Positions 5,725-12,618 of a DNA stretch of 12,781 nt are shown here, piece by piece. This DNA comes from Gp6-AA40 sp050742535. Its GTDB lineage: Bacteria > Acidobacteriota > Vicinamibacteria > Vicinamibacterales > UBA2999. Under the pieces are notes generated by a model, which did no database searches, was not told where the DNA came from, and worked only from the letters and a program-made list of their open reading frames with translations. The stretch is from contig JBOGIQ010000159.1 in assembly GCA_050742535.1 (NCBI GenBank), positions 1 to 12,781 of the forward strand, read 5' to 3'. Within the stretch, counting starts at the first letter, position 1; each line of letters begins with the position of its first letter. A program made the position numbers and the translations under genes.

Positions 5725-7344
5725 TTAATTCGGTCCCGGCCTCTCGATCGAATCGATTACGAGAAACTCACGTGAGGCGCGCGTTTGCTCGAGCCGGAGC
5801 CCAAGATGTTCCAGAGCCGACGCGATCGATCCCTGATCGCCGCGAACGAACTCGAAAACGAAATTGAACCGGTCGGTCAGGCCGGTCTTGTCGGAGACTC
5901 GCGCCTCGCCCAGCAGAGAACGAAGTCTCCCCGCGAAGTCCTCCAGCGTGCTACCGCCCACCATCAAGACTGCATTCTCGCCGCTGGGCGCCAAAGCCCA
6001 GACTCCGCACGTCGGCTTTGCGCCGCCCCGTACTTCCTCGAGCGTGCGCGGCGATGGAGTCCTGACTCCCGGCTGCACTGGGTTCTCGTAACATCCGTCC
6101 GGCGCCATCGGTTTGACCTTCAACCCCCCCGGGGCGACGGTCACCGTCCACACCGGGACCTCCTCGGTCTCGATGTGCGTCCGCAACTTGAAGCGGCGCT
6201 CGAGCAATGCGCGAAACATCGGACCGGACATCGTGTCGGCGTTGGCCTCGGTGCCGGCCACGGCCTCGATGGAATAGCGCTCGTTACGCGCCCAGTCCGG
6301 GCCTCCGCGCACGGCAATCCCTGAGTTGGCGCCTTGTCCGGACACCTGGTTCAGCCTCCAGCCGCGTCCCCGGCGGGTGTCGGCACTCAACGACCCCTCT
6401 GGCATCGCCGCGAAGCCATGCGCTATGCGAACCATGACGGCCGGCGTCATGCACAGCGCGTATAGGCGCCCGGGCGTCATCTGGAAGCTGTTCGCGCCGC
6501 CGCCGCGCGCGCCGGGAGGTGCCGGTGGCAGGTTGTCCGGATCGCACTCCCGTATCGACGCTTCCTCGAACTCCACAGCCGCGGGACTCGCGGGACCTGC
6601 GGGACCCGCGCCCCGTTGACGCTCACCCGCAGGCACCACCGGGCTGACCGGACCGGACGTCTGCGCCATCCCGCGTCTGAACGATTCGAGAATTGCGAGA
6701 TGTGCGTTCGCGTTGCGGCTCCACGTGATGTCCTCGGCCAGCGGTCGCTGCGCGATCGCCGCACCCGTGGTCACCTCCTCGCCGGCGCGCAGCCGTTTTT
6801 CCACCCTGCCGTCCCGAATCCGCACCTCGCCCTCGATAACCCCGACACGCGAGCCATCCTCGCCGGCATTCCCCAGGAACGCGGTGCCCGAGACGACCAC
6901 GGTCATGTCCTTCGTCCGCACATACAAAGGCGCGCCAGGCTGCCGTGCCGCGGTGACGATGATGTCGCCCTTCTTCAGGTCGATCTGCAGCCCGTCGGAG
7001 GCACGACCAACGGTCAACTCCGAATGCGCACGCATTTCCACGCGCGAGTCGTCCGCCAGCGTGACCTGCAGGCCGTCATCGCCCGCGGCATACGCCCGCA
7101 CGCCGCGCGGCCAGACCATCGCCCCGCCAATCGCGGCGATCACCAGCGCGACGGCCGTCGCGAGGGCCCAGGATCGCATCGGAGTGCGCACTGCCGCGGC
7201 AGACGGCGCCACCGCGCGCCGGTGGATGGGAGTAGCACGCAGCTGGTCGAAGACCCGATCGCGGGACGCCACGAATTCCATCTGTGTCGGCCACGGTAAA
7301 TCGCGGTCCACGAGTTCGGCGAGCGCGCGTTCGTCGGAATTCAT
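5725..7344 (-). CDS. FecR-DUF3738 membrane anti-sigma-like protein, module 2
   Basis: This 539-residue protein is the shortest of the four paralogs. Its cytosolic head (1-57, MNSDERALAELVDRDLPWPT) closely matches the head of module 4. The membrane helix is about 59-78, and the FecR domain about 84-197 (TLADDSRVEMRAHSEL, LKKGDIIV, IEGEVRIRDG). Linker helix ITWSRNANAHLAILESF follows, then DUF3738 at about 258-537 (FEEASIRECDPDN, MTPGR, GGPDW, LLERRFKLRTH, VAPGGLKVK, SDKTGL, ending IERPGPN). It lacks the 25-35 residue proline-rich stretch that other copies have before the last helix, and reads SALEHLGLRLE where modules 1 and 4 read LEQQLGLRLE. The only cysteines are 267, 298, 418 and 446, all extracytoplasmic. 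The ATG overlaps the sigma stop as ATGA behind a strong purine-rich site (GGAGGGAGAGAAG). Its sigma partner is the gene upstream. The ligand is unknown. Confidence 0.92.
   Translation of the reverse strand: MNSDERALAELVDRDLPWPTQMEFVASRDRVFDQLRATPIHRRAVAPSAAAVRTPMRSWALATAVALVIAAIGGAMVWPRGVRAYAAGDDGLQVTLADDSRVEMRAHSELTVGRASDGLQIDLKKGDIIVTAARQPGAPLYVRTKDMTVVVSGTAFLGNAGEDGSRVGVIEGEVRIRDGRVEKRLRAGEEVTTGAAIAQRPLAEDITWSRNANAHLAILESFRRGMAQTSGPVSPVVPAGERQRGAGPAGPASPAAVEFEEASIRECDPDNLPPAPPGARGGGANSFQMTPGRLYALCMTPAVMVRIAHGFAAMPEGSLSADTRRGRGWRLNQVSGQGANSGIAVRGGPDWARNERYSIEAVAGTEANADTMSGPMFRALLERRFKLRTHIETEEVPVWTVTVAPGGLKVKPMAPDGCYENPVQPGVRTPSPRTLEEVRGGAKPTCGVWALAPSGENAVLMVGGSTLEDFAGRLRSLLGEARVSDKTGLTDRFNFVFEFVRGDQGSIASALEHLGLRLEQTRASREFLVIDSIERPGPN
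6527..6588 (-). repeat. Block nearly identical to module 3 (partner 8892-8953)
   Basis: These 62 bp encode the start of the DUF3738 domain (FEEASIRECDPDNLP) and match 8892-8953 with one difference. Modules 1 and 4 are clearly more diverged here, so this block groups 2 with 3. The transmembrane block, by contrast, groups 1 with 3. Confidence 0.85.
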
Positions 7345-7889
7345 AGCTTCTCTCCCTCCAAGCCCGCCGAACGCAGCAGCGTCCGGAGGCGCGCGCGGAT
7401 GCGGTACAACGTCACCGCGATCACACCTCTGGAGGTGCCGAGCAGGGACGCGATTTGGGCATCGCTGTAGCCAAGCTTGTAGTGCAGCACCAGCATCTCC
7501 AGCGCCCGCGGTTTGAGGCCCGCCATCGCTGCCATCAACCGCTGGTGGCGGTTTTCCCGTTCACGCGCCTCCGCGCGCCCGTCGCCGGGGGCCGGAATCT
7601 CGAGGGTGTCGAGATCGTCCACGAGCGTCCGCCGCTTCCGCTCCCGGACGAGGTTCAGCGACAGGTTGACGGCCGCGCGGTGCAGGTACCGCGCAGGATG
7701 CTGCAGGACGTCCGCCGTGACACCGCGCTCCAGCAGCTTGACGAAGATCCGCTGCAGCACGTCCTCCGCATCCTGACGATTGCCGGTGATGGCGTACGCC
7801 GTGCGATACACGAGCTGGCAGTGCTCCAGGTACAGCTCTTCGAATTCCTGTGACAGGGTCTCGCCTCTTCGGACCGCTGCGATTGGCAT
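7341..7889 (-). CDS. ECF sigma factor, module 2
   Basis: This is a 182-residue ECF sigma factor. Region 2 is about 17-84 (LYLEHCQLVYRTAYAITG, AEDVLQRIFVKLLERG, ARYLHRAAVNLSLNLVRERKRR). A charged linker (about 88-112) leads to region 4 at about 115-170 (LKPRALEMLVLHYKLGYSDAQIASLL, helix-turn-helix SRGVIAVTLYRIRARLRTLL). It is the closest paralog of the module 4 sigma factor, with the same MP.AAVR start, QDAEDVLQ..FVKLL and GTSR..IAVTL.RIRARLR. Its anti-sigma partner also has a module 4-type head, so the pair has stayed matched. The ATG at 7889 has no clear ribosome binding site, and the candidate promoter ends only 12 nt before it, giving a very short leader. The stop overlaps the FecR gene by 4 bp. 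Confidence 0.94.
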   Translation of the reverse strand: MPIAAVRRGETLSQEFEELYLEHCQLVYRTAYAITGNRQDAEDVLQRIFVKLLERGVTADVLQHPARYLHRAAVNLSLNLVRERKRRTLVDDLDTLEIPAPGDGRAEARERENRHQRLMAAMAGLKPRALEMLVLHYKLGYSDAQIASLLGTSRGVIAVTLYRIRARLRTLLRSAGLEGEKL

Positions 7890-7901
7890 CGGGTTCTGAA
7901 G

Positions 7902-7932
7902 CTAGGACACGAGCCCCGGCGAGTTGTTAACA
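7902..7932 (-). promoter_or_regulatory. Candidate promoter of module 2 (TGTTAAC-N17-GTCCTAG)
   Basis: On the minus strand, TGTTAAC (7932-7926), 17 nt and GTCCTAG (7908-7902) precede the sigma start by 12 nt. Module 4 has the same layout with TGTTAAT, 17 nt and GTTCTAG, and also shares CGCCGGGGC in the spacer. The -35 word sits inside a perfect palindrome, TTGTTAACAA (7924-7933), which could alternatively be an operator. Confidence 0.55.
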
Positions 7933-7949
7933 AAACCGATGGTAGGCAG

Positions 7950-7972
7950 AACTCCCCGACCCCCGATCCCTA
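7950..7972. repeat. Decayed heptamer repeat at the FecR 3 stop codon
   Basis: Read on the minus strand from the TAG stop, the sequence runs AGGGATC, GGGGGTC, GGGGAGT. The first unit equals the module 1 heptamer (AGGGATC) and the next two look like worn copies. It has the same placement on the stop codon as at 3107-3141. Confidence 0.4.
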
Positions 7973-9691
7973 GTTCGGTCCCGGCCTCTCGATCTGATCG
8001 ATGACGATGAACTCGCGCGGCGCGCGGGCGGGCTCAAGCCGCAACCCCAGCTGCTGCTCGAGAGCCGCGAAGATAGTCTGTCCCCTCGGAACCGCAGCCG
8101 GGTCCTCGGCACGCTGAGTGGCGAACACCTGGCCCGGCGTGTTCTCGTCGATGACAAACTCCAGGATGAAGTTGAACAGGCCACCGATGCCCGTCCTGTC
8201 GATGACGCGAACGTTGCCAAGACGTCCGCCAAGCTGCCGCGCCAGATTGGGTATCCCGGCCGCACCGCCAACCATCACGAAGTTCGGGCCGTTGAGTGAC
8301 GACGTGAGCCCGCACGACGGCTTCGCGCCACCGCGTACCTCGGCGGGGCTGCGCGGAATCCGGATCGCCGGTACGTCCGGCGGTGGGCCGGGCTCGCAGT
8401 CGTCGGTGAAAACCGTTTTCTCAATGAAGCCCTCTGGAGAGATACCCGACGCCTGGACTGCCTTCATCTTCGGCCCACCCGGCGCGACAGTCAGCGCAAA
8501 CGCCGGCACCTGCTCGGTCTCGATGTGCGCTTTCAGCTTGAACCGGCTCTCGAGCAGCGCCAGGAGCATGGGTCCCCGCATCGTCTCGGCATCCGGGGTG
8601 CCTCCGGCCACGGCTTCAATCGTGTACGGCTCGCTGCGAACCCAGTCCGGTCCGCCCCTGACACGCAGGCCGTCCTCGATGCCAAGACCGAACACCGCAT
8701 TCAGAACCAGGCCTCGCCCTACGGGTCCAATCCCTTTGCTGCCGATCGGGCGCGAGAAATCGAAGGCCATGGGGCCGTAGTTGTAGGCGGTGCGGATCAA
8801 TGTCGCCACGGTCATGCAGAGCGCGTAGGTCCGCCCGGGCGTCATGTAGAAGCTGTTCGCCCCGCCGCCGCGCGCGCCGGCCGGCAGCGCCGGCAGGTTG
8901 TCCGGATCGCACTCCCGTATCGACGCTTCTTCGAACTCCACAGCCGCGGGACTGGCAGCGCCGGCACCTCGCTGACGCTGCGCCGGAGGCCCCACCGGGC
9001 TGAGCGGACCAGCCGTCTGCGCGATCCCGTGTCTGAACGATTCGAGGATCGAGCGATGTGCCGCCGCATTTCGGCTCCACGCAATCTCTTCCATCACCGG
9101 CCTGCCTGCGATCGCCGTGCTCGTGGCAACCTCCTCGCCGGGACGGAGGCGTGTTTCCCCTATGCGCTCGCGAACACGCGCCTCGCCCTCGATGACCGCC
9201 ACGCGAGAGCCGTCCTGACCGCCGTTCACGAGAAGCACAGTGCCTTCGACAGCGACGGTCATGTCCTTCGTCCGCACATACAAGGGCACGTCACGCTGCC
9301 TGGCAGCGCTGACGATGATGTCGCCCTTCTTCAGGTCGATCTGAATGCCGTCAGAGGCAGGGCCAACCGTGAGCTCGGAATACGCACGCATCTCCACACG
9401 CGAGTCGTCCGCGAGCGTGACCTGCAGGCCGTCAGCGCCCGCGGCATACACCCGCACGCCGCGCGGCCAGACCATCGCCCCGCCAATCACGGCGATCACC
9501 AGCGCGGCTGCCGCAGCGAGGGCCCACGGTCGCGTCGAGAAGCGAGGAGCGGCAGGGCTCGCCGCACGCGGAAGATCTGCGCGCGGGTGTGCTTTCAGAT
9601 GCGCGTCGACACGTCGATCGAGAGCGCGCCGGAACTGTGCCACCGCGGCGGCAAACTCGTCGGGTTTGTCTTCAGAGAAGTGAGGTGTCAT
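7970..9691 (-). CDS. FecR-DUF3738 membrane anti-sigma-like protein, module 3
   Basis: The protein has 573 residues from ATG 9691. A GTG at 9694, directly before it, is an alternative that adds one residue. The positions below use the GTG count. The head (1-56, FAAAVAQFRRALDRRVDAHL) is unlike the other three heads. The membrane helix is about 57-76, and the FecR domain about 82-196 (TLADDSRVEMRAYSEL, LKKGDIIV, IEGEARVRE). DUF3738 is at about 254-572 (FEEASIRECDPDN, MTPGR, IRTAYNY, GGPDW, LLESRFKLKAH, VAPGGPKMK, IDRTGI, ALEQQLGLRLE, ending IERPGPN). The only cysteines are 262, 293, 433 and 461. With ATG 9691, GGGGA lies 7 nt upstream and the sigma stop overlaps by one base (TGATG). The different head fits its partner, a sigma factor of another ECF type. 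Most of the rest is close to modules 1, 2 and 4 in turn. Confidence 0.92.
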   Translation of the reverse strand: MTPHFSEDKPDEFAAAVAQFRRALDRRVDAHLKAHPRADLPRAASPAAPRFSTRPWALAAAAALVIAVIGGAMVWPRGVRVYAAGADGLQVTLADDSRVEMRAYSELTVGPASDGIQIDLKKGDIIVSAARQRDVPLYVRTKDMTVAVEGTVLLVNGGQDGSRVAVIEGEARVRERIGETRLRPGEEVATSTAIAGRPVMEEIAWSRNAAAHRSILESFRHGIAQTAGPLSPVGPPAQRQRGAGAASPAAVEFEEASIRECDPDNLPALPAGARGGGANSFYMTPGRTYALCMTVATLIRTAYNYGPMAFDFSRPIGSKGIGPVGRGLVLNAVFGLGIEDGLRVRGGPDWVRSEPYTIEAVAGGTPDAETMRGPMLLALLESRFKLKAHIETEQVPAFALTVAPGGPKMKAVQASGISPEGFIEKTVFTDDCEPGPPPDVPAIRIPRSPAEVRGGAKPSCGLTSSLNGPNFVMVGGAAGIPNLARQLGGRLGNVRVIDRTGIGGLFNFILEFVIDENTPGQVFATQRAEDPAAVPRGQTIFAALEQQLGLRLEPARAPREFIVIDQIERPGPN

Positions 9692-10260
9692 CACGATTTC
9701 CCCAGGCGTTTCCGAACGTTGCGGACCGCGCGAAACAGGCTGCCGTTCACGGCGTTCGCCGTCATGCCGGTGGACTGCGCGATCTCGCCGATCTCCAGCT
9801 CCTCGACGAATCGGAGGAGGAACACGGTCCGCTGTTTTTCCGGCAAAGACGCCGTCGCCTGCCAGATCGCCTGCACCTGCTGGCCGAGCGACAGCCTGTC
9901 TTCCGGTGACAGTGCGCGGTCAGGCCATTCGTGGATGTCGTCTCCGCCGGCGGAGCGGAGCGCCTCCCAGAACCGGAAGCGGCGGCGCCGCGCGTGATCG
10001 CGGATCAGGTTGACCGCGATCCGCATGAGCCACGTCTGGACGGTGCAGTCGCCGCGAAACGCCTGACGGGCCCTGTGGGCCTTCCAGAAACAGTCCTGGG
10101 TCAGGGTCTCGGCCACGTCCATGTCGCGGACCGACGCAAAAATGAATCGAAGAATGCGCGCCCGGTACCGTTCGACGAGCGCTTCGACGTCCTCGAGCTC
10201 AGAGGTGCGGTTCTCCACGCTCACAGCCATGCGCGCGGCACCACTCGTCATCGGCCTCAT
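9691..10260 (-). CDS. ECF sigma factor of a different type, module 3
   Basis: This ECF sigma factor is up to 189 residues long. Region 2 is about 26-95 (VERYRARILRFIFASVRDMDVAE, TQDCFWKAHR, TWLMRIAVNLIRDHARRRR). Region 4 is about 128-186 (LPEKQRTVFLLRFVEELEIGEIAQSTGM, helix-turn-helix TANAVNGSLFRAVRNVRKRL). It is clearly not a close paralog of the other three. Region 2 has the QDCFWKAHR...F.G...TWL pattern of the RpoE-like mainstream group rather than the VYRTA/RAAVNLSL pattern. Start choice is uncertain. The ATG at 10260 is nearly at the expected transcription start of the candidate promoter. ATGs at 10251 and 10230 (MAVSVENRT) are alternatives that leave a leader. It overlaps its FecR-DUF3738 partner, so the pairing is clear even though the sigma type differs. 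Confidence 0.93.
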   Translation of the reverse strand: MRPMTSGAARMAVSVENRTSELEDVEALVERYRARILRFIFASVRDMDVAETLTQDCFWKAHRARQAFRGDCTVQTWLMRIAVNLIRDHARRRRFRFWEALRSAGGDDIHEWPDRALSPEDRLSLGQQVQAIWQATASLPEKQRTVFLLRFVEELEIGEIAQSTGMTANAVNGSLFRAVRNVRKRLGKS

Positions 10261-10267
10261 GGACCTA

Positions 10268-10296
10268 TAGACGAGAGTTTGGTCCGCAACTTACGG
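10268..10296 (-). promoter_or_regulatory. Candidate ECF promoter of module 3 (CCGTAAG-N16-CGTCTA)
   Basis: CCGTAAG (10296-10290), a 16-nt spacer and CGTCTA (10273-10268) on the minus strand match the module 1 element exactly in both words and in spacing, with an unrelated spacer. Only 7 nt separate it from the first ATG, so the transcript would be leaderless or nearly so unless a later ATG is used. Confidence 0.6.
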
Positions 10297-10298
10297 CA

Positions 10299-10376
10299 GG
10301 GACCAAGGACCAGGGACCAAGCACGGACCAAGGACCAAGCACGGACCAGGGACCAAGCACAAAGGACCAAGGACTA
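10299..10376. repeat. GGACCAA repeat field ending in the FecR 4 stop codon
   Basis: Eight GGACC words and a final GGACT occupy 78 bp. GGACCAAGCAC starts at 10314, 10332 and 10350, an exact 18-bp period, so a higher-order 18-bp tandem unit is present. The right end contains the minus-strand TAG stop (10376-10374). The left end lies 2 bp from the candidate -35 element of module 3. The unit is shared with 5658-5674. Confidence 0.9.
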
Positions 10377-12056
10377 GTTTGGCCCCGGCCGCTCGATCGC
10401 GTCGATGACGATGAACTCCCGCGGCGCCTGCGCCGGTTCGAGCCGGAGCCCGAGCTGCTGCTCGAGGACGGTGAAGAGATCCGGCGCCGGAGGCACCGCC
10501 GAGGGATCCGGCGCAATCTGCAACCCTGGCGGGGGGTTGGGGACGCGGCCGAGCGGACCGGTCGTGGTCTCGTTCGGCGTGAATTCGAGCACGTAGTTGA
10601 AGCGGGCGGTCGCGGGAATACCGGTTCGATCGATGACCGGCGCGCCGACGAAGCCTCCCAGCGGAGGCACGCCTATTCCGGCGGCGACGAAGATCAGGTT
10701 CGGACCGTTCACGGCGCCCGCGAAGCCGCAGGGCCCGATGGTGGTCTCGCCGCGCCGTGCGGCGTTCAAGTTCCTCCGCACGTTGTCCGCCGTTGACCCA
10801 CCCACACGGGGGGTGGGCGGCGGGTCTGGCGGTACGCACGTCCCTTCCTTCAGCTTGAACCCACCCGGCGCGATCGTCAGGGCGAACGCCGGGATCTGCT
10901 CGGTCTCGATGTGCATCTTCAGGCCGAACCGCCGCTCGAGCAGCGCTCGCAGCATTGGCCCGCGCATCGTCTCGGCATCGGCGGGATTTCCGGCTACCGC
11001 CTCGATCGTGTAGTGGGTGCTTCGCACCCAGTCCGGACCTCCACGGACCCGTAACCCGTCCTCGATACCCAGCCCGTACACGGTGTTCAGGATCATCCCG
11101 CGGCCCACACGGCCGCCTCGCGCCGGGTTGAAATCAATGGCCGCTGGCGTATAGCCATACGCGGTCCTGATCAACGTCGCCGGCGTCAGGCAGAGTCCGA
11201 ACAAACGGCCAGGTGTCATCTGGAAGCTGTTCGCCCCGCCGCCGCGCGCACCCGCCGGCGGCTGCGGCACATTGTCGGGATCGCACTCGCGGATCGACGC
11301 CTCCTCGAATTCCGCCTGCGCTGAGGCACGTGGAGTCTGGCCGGGAACTGCCAGCGGCGCGAGCACGCCGGCCGTCTGCGCCATCCCCTTTCTGAACGAC
11401 TCGAGGAGCGAGAGGTGGACATCCGCGTGACGGCTCCAGGTGATCGCCTCCTCGACACGGCTTGGCGCGATCGTCGGGCTCGTCGCGAGCTGCTCGCCCG
11501 GGCGCAGCCGCGTGTCCACATTCTTATCGCGTACACGAACCTCGCCTTCGATCACCGCCACGCGCGAGCCGTCGCTGCCAGCGTTCACCAGGAACACGGT
11601 CCCGACGACGGAGATCGTCATGTCTGCCGTGTGCACGTGGAGGTGCCCGGCGCGCTGCTTCGCCGCGCTGACGATGATGTCGCCCCGGCGCAGGCGAATG
11701 CCGAGCCCGTCATTCTCGCGTTCGACGGTCAGCTCCGCCTGCGCGCGCATCTCGATCTGCGATCCGTCCGCCAGCGTGACCTGCGCGCCCGCCGCGCCGG
11801 CCGTGTGGAGCTCAGGCCCGCGCGGCCAGACGATCGCGCCGCCAACGGCCATGGCGACCAGGGCCGCCGCTGCCACCGCGATGCGCCACGCGGCGGTCGC
11901 GCGGGGCGCGCCGGCAATGCGCGCCGTCTGCAGATGCGCCGGCGTCGAGAGCAGCTCGTCACGCACGCGGTCGCGCGCCGCGATGAACGCCAGGTCCGAC
12001 GGCCACTTCAGGTGTCGGTCGATCAGGTCCTTCAACCCGCGGTCGGTGGTGTTCAT
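10374..12056 (-). CDS. FecR-DUF3738 membrane anti-sigma-like protein, module 4
   Basis: This is a 560-residue protein. The cytosolic head (1-56, MNTTDRGLKDLIDRHLKWPS) is homologous to that of module 2. The membrane helix is about 57-77. The FecR domain is about 83-197 (TLADGSQIEMRAQAEL, LRRGDIIV, IEGEVRVRD, LRPGEQL) and is the most diverged of the four. Helix ITWSRHADVHLSLLESF follows. DUF3738 is at about 249-558 (FEEASIRECDPDN, MTPGR, IRTAYGY, GGPDW, LLERRFGLKMH, IAPGGFKLK, IDRTGI, LEQQLGLRLE, ending IERPGPN). The only cysteines are 258, 289, 407 and 443. Its late DUF3738 segment (NAARRGETTIGPCG, GPNLIFVAAG) resembles module 1. Its middle (GLGIEDGLRVRGGPDWVRS) resembles module 3. The ATG overlaps the sigma stop as ATGA behind GGAAGGGAGAGAGG. 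It is first in transcription order together with its sigma gene. Confidence 0.92.
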   Translation of the reverse strand: MNTTDRGLKDLIDRHLKWPSDLAFIAARDRVRDELLSTPAHLQTARIAGAPRATAAWRIAVAAAALVAMAVGGAIVWPRGPELHTAGAAGAQVTLADGSQIEMRAQAELTVERENDGLGIRLRRGDIIVSAAKQRAGHLHVHTADMTISVVGTVFLVNAGSDGSRVAVIEGEVRVRDKNVDTRLRPGEQLATSPTIAPSRVEEAITWSRHADVHLSLLESFRKGMAQTAGVLAPLAVPGQTPRASAQAEFEEASIRECDPDNVPQPPAGARGGGANSFQMTPGRLFGLCLTPATLIRTAYGYTPAAIDFNPARGGRVGRGMILNTVYGLGIEDGLRVRGGPDWVRSTHYTIEAVAGNPADAETMRGPMLRALLERRFGLKMHIETEQIPAFALTIAPGGFKLKEGTCVPPDPPPTPRVGGSTADNVRRNLNAARRGETTIGPCGFAGAVNGPNLIFVAAGIGVPPLGGFVGAPVIDRTGIPATARFNYVLEFTPNETTTGPLGRVPNPPPGLQIAPDPSAVPPAPDLFTVLEQQLGLRLEPAQAPREFIVIDAIERPGPN

Positions 12057-12604
12057 GGCCTCTCTCCCTTCCGGCCGGCGGTGGGACGCAGCAACCCCCG
12101 GAGACGCGCACGAATGCGGAACAGCGTCACCGCGATCGTGCTTCGCGACGTGCCGAGCCGCTCTGCAATCTGCGCGGTGCTGTCGCCGTGCTTGTAGTAC
12201 AGCAGCAGGATCTCGAGCGCCCGGGGTGTCAGGCGTGTCATCGCCTTCGTCAACTGCTCGTACTCGTCGCGCAGCCGGGCAACCTCGTTCTCTTCACCCT
12301 GTGTGGCTGGAATCTCGAGCAGCTCGGCGTCGTCCACCAGGCGCCGCCGCCTCCGGTTCCGCAGCACGTTCAGCGAGAGGTTCACGGCCGCGCGGTGGAG
12401 GTATCGCGCGGGTTGCGGCCTGGCGTCGGGCGGCAGGCCGCGCTGCAGCAGCTTGACGAAGAGCGATTGCAGGACGTCTTCCGCGTCCTGACGTCTGCCG
12501 GTGATGACGAAAGCCGTCCGGTAGACGAGGCGGGAGTGCTCCTGGAACAGCTGCTCCAGCTCCTCGGGCAACGCCTCGTCCTGTCGGACTGCTGCGGCTG
12601 GCAT
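12053..12604 (-). CDS. ECF sigma factor, module 4
   Basis: This is a 183-residue ECF sigma factor. Region 2 is about 17-84 (LFQEHSRLVYRTAFVITG, AEDVLQSLFVKLLQRG, ARYLHRAAVNLSLNVLRNRRRRR). Region 4 is about 115-170 (LTPRALEILLLYYKHGDSTAQIAERL, helix-turn-helix SRSTIAVTLFRIRARLRGLL). It is the nearest paralog of the module 2 sigma factor along its whole length. It should be controlled by the FecR-DUF3738 protein whose gene overlaps its stop. The ATG at 12604 is chosen for its match to the module 2 start (MP.AAVR). Only a weak GAG lies upstream, and the candidate promoter ends 14 nt before the start. As the first gene of the array it could also be transcribed through into modules 3 to 1. Confidence 0.94.
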   Translation of the reverse strand: MPAAAVRQDEALPEELEQLFQEHSRLVYRTAFVITGRRQDAEDVLQSLFVKLLQRGLPPDARPQPARYLHRAAVNLSLNVLRNRRRRRLVDDAELLEIPATQGEENEVARLRDEYEQLTKAMTRLTPRALEILLLYYKHGDSTAQIAERLGTSRSTIAVTLFRIRARLRGLLRPTAGRKGERP

Positions 12605-12618
12605 CGGGGTCTCAGGTC

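Noticed and set aside
8525..9997. Long open frame of 490 codons on the plus strand
   Set aside because: It lies antisense to module 3 FecR and sigma genes. Its product is rich in Arg, His and Ala with no domain, as expected from the opposite strand of GC-rich coding DNA.
3140..12056. DUF3738 as an enzyme
   Set aside because: No conserved catalytic triad, metal site or nucleotide-binding motif is visible across the four copies. The conserved positions are structural (GGPDW, RF.L, LGL.LE, ID.I.RP) plus cysteines.
11440..12456. Plus-strand open frame of 338 codons, and similar ones at 6713-7516 and 3354-4010
   Set aside because: They are antisense shadows of modules 4, 2 and 1. The similarity between these frames only reflects homology of the real genes on the other strand.
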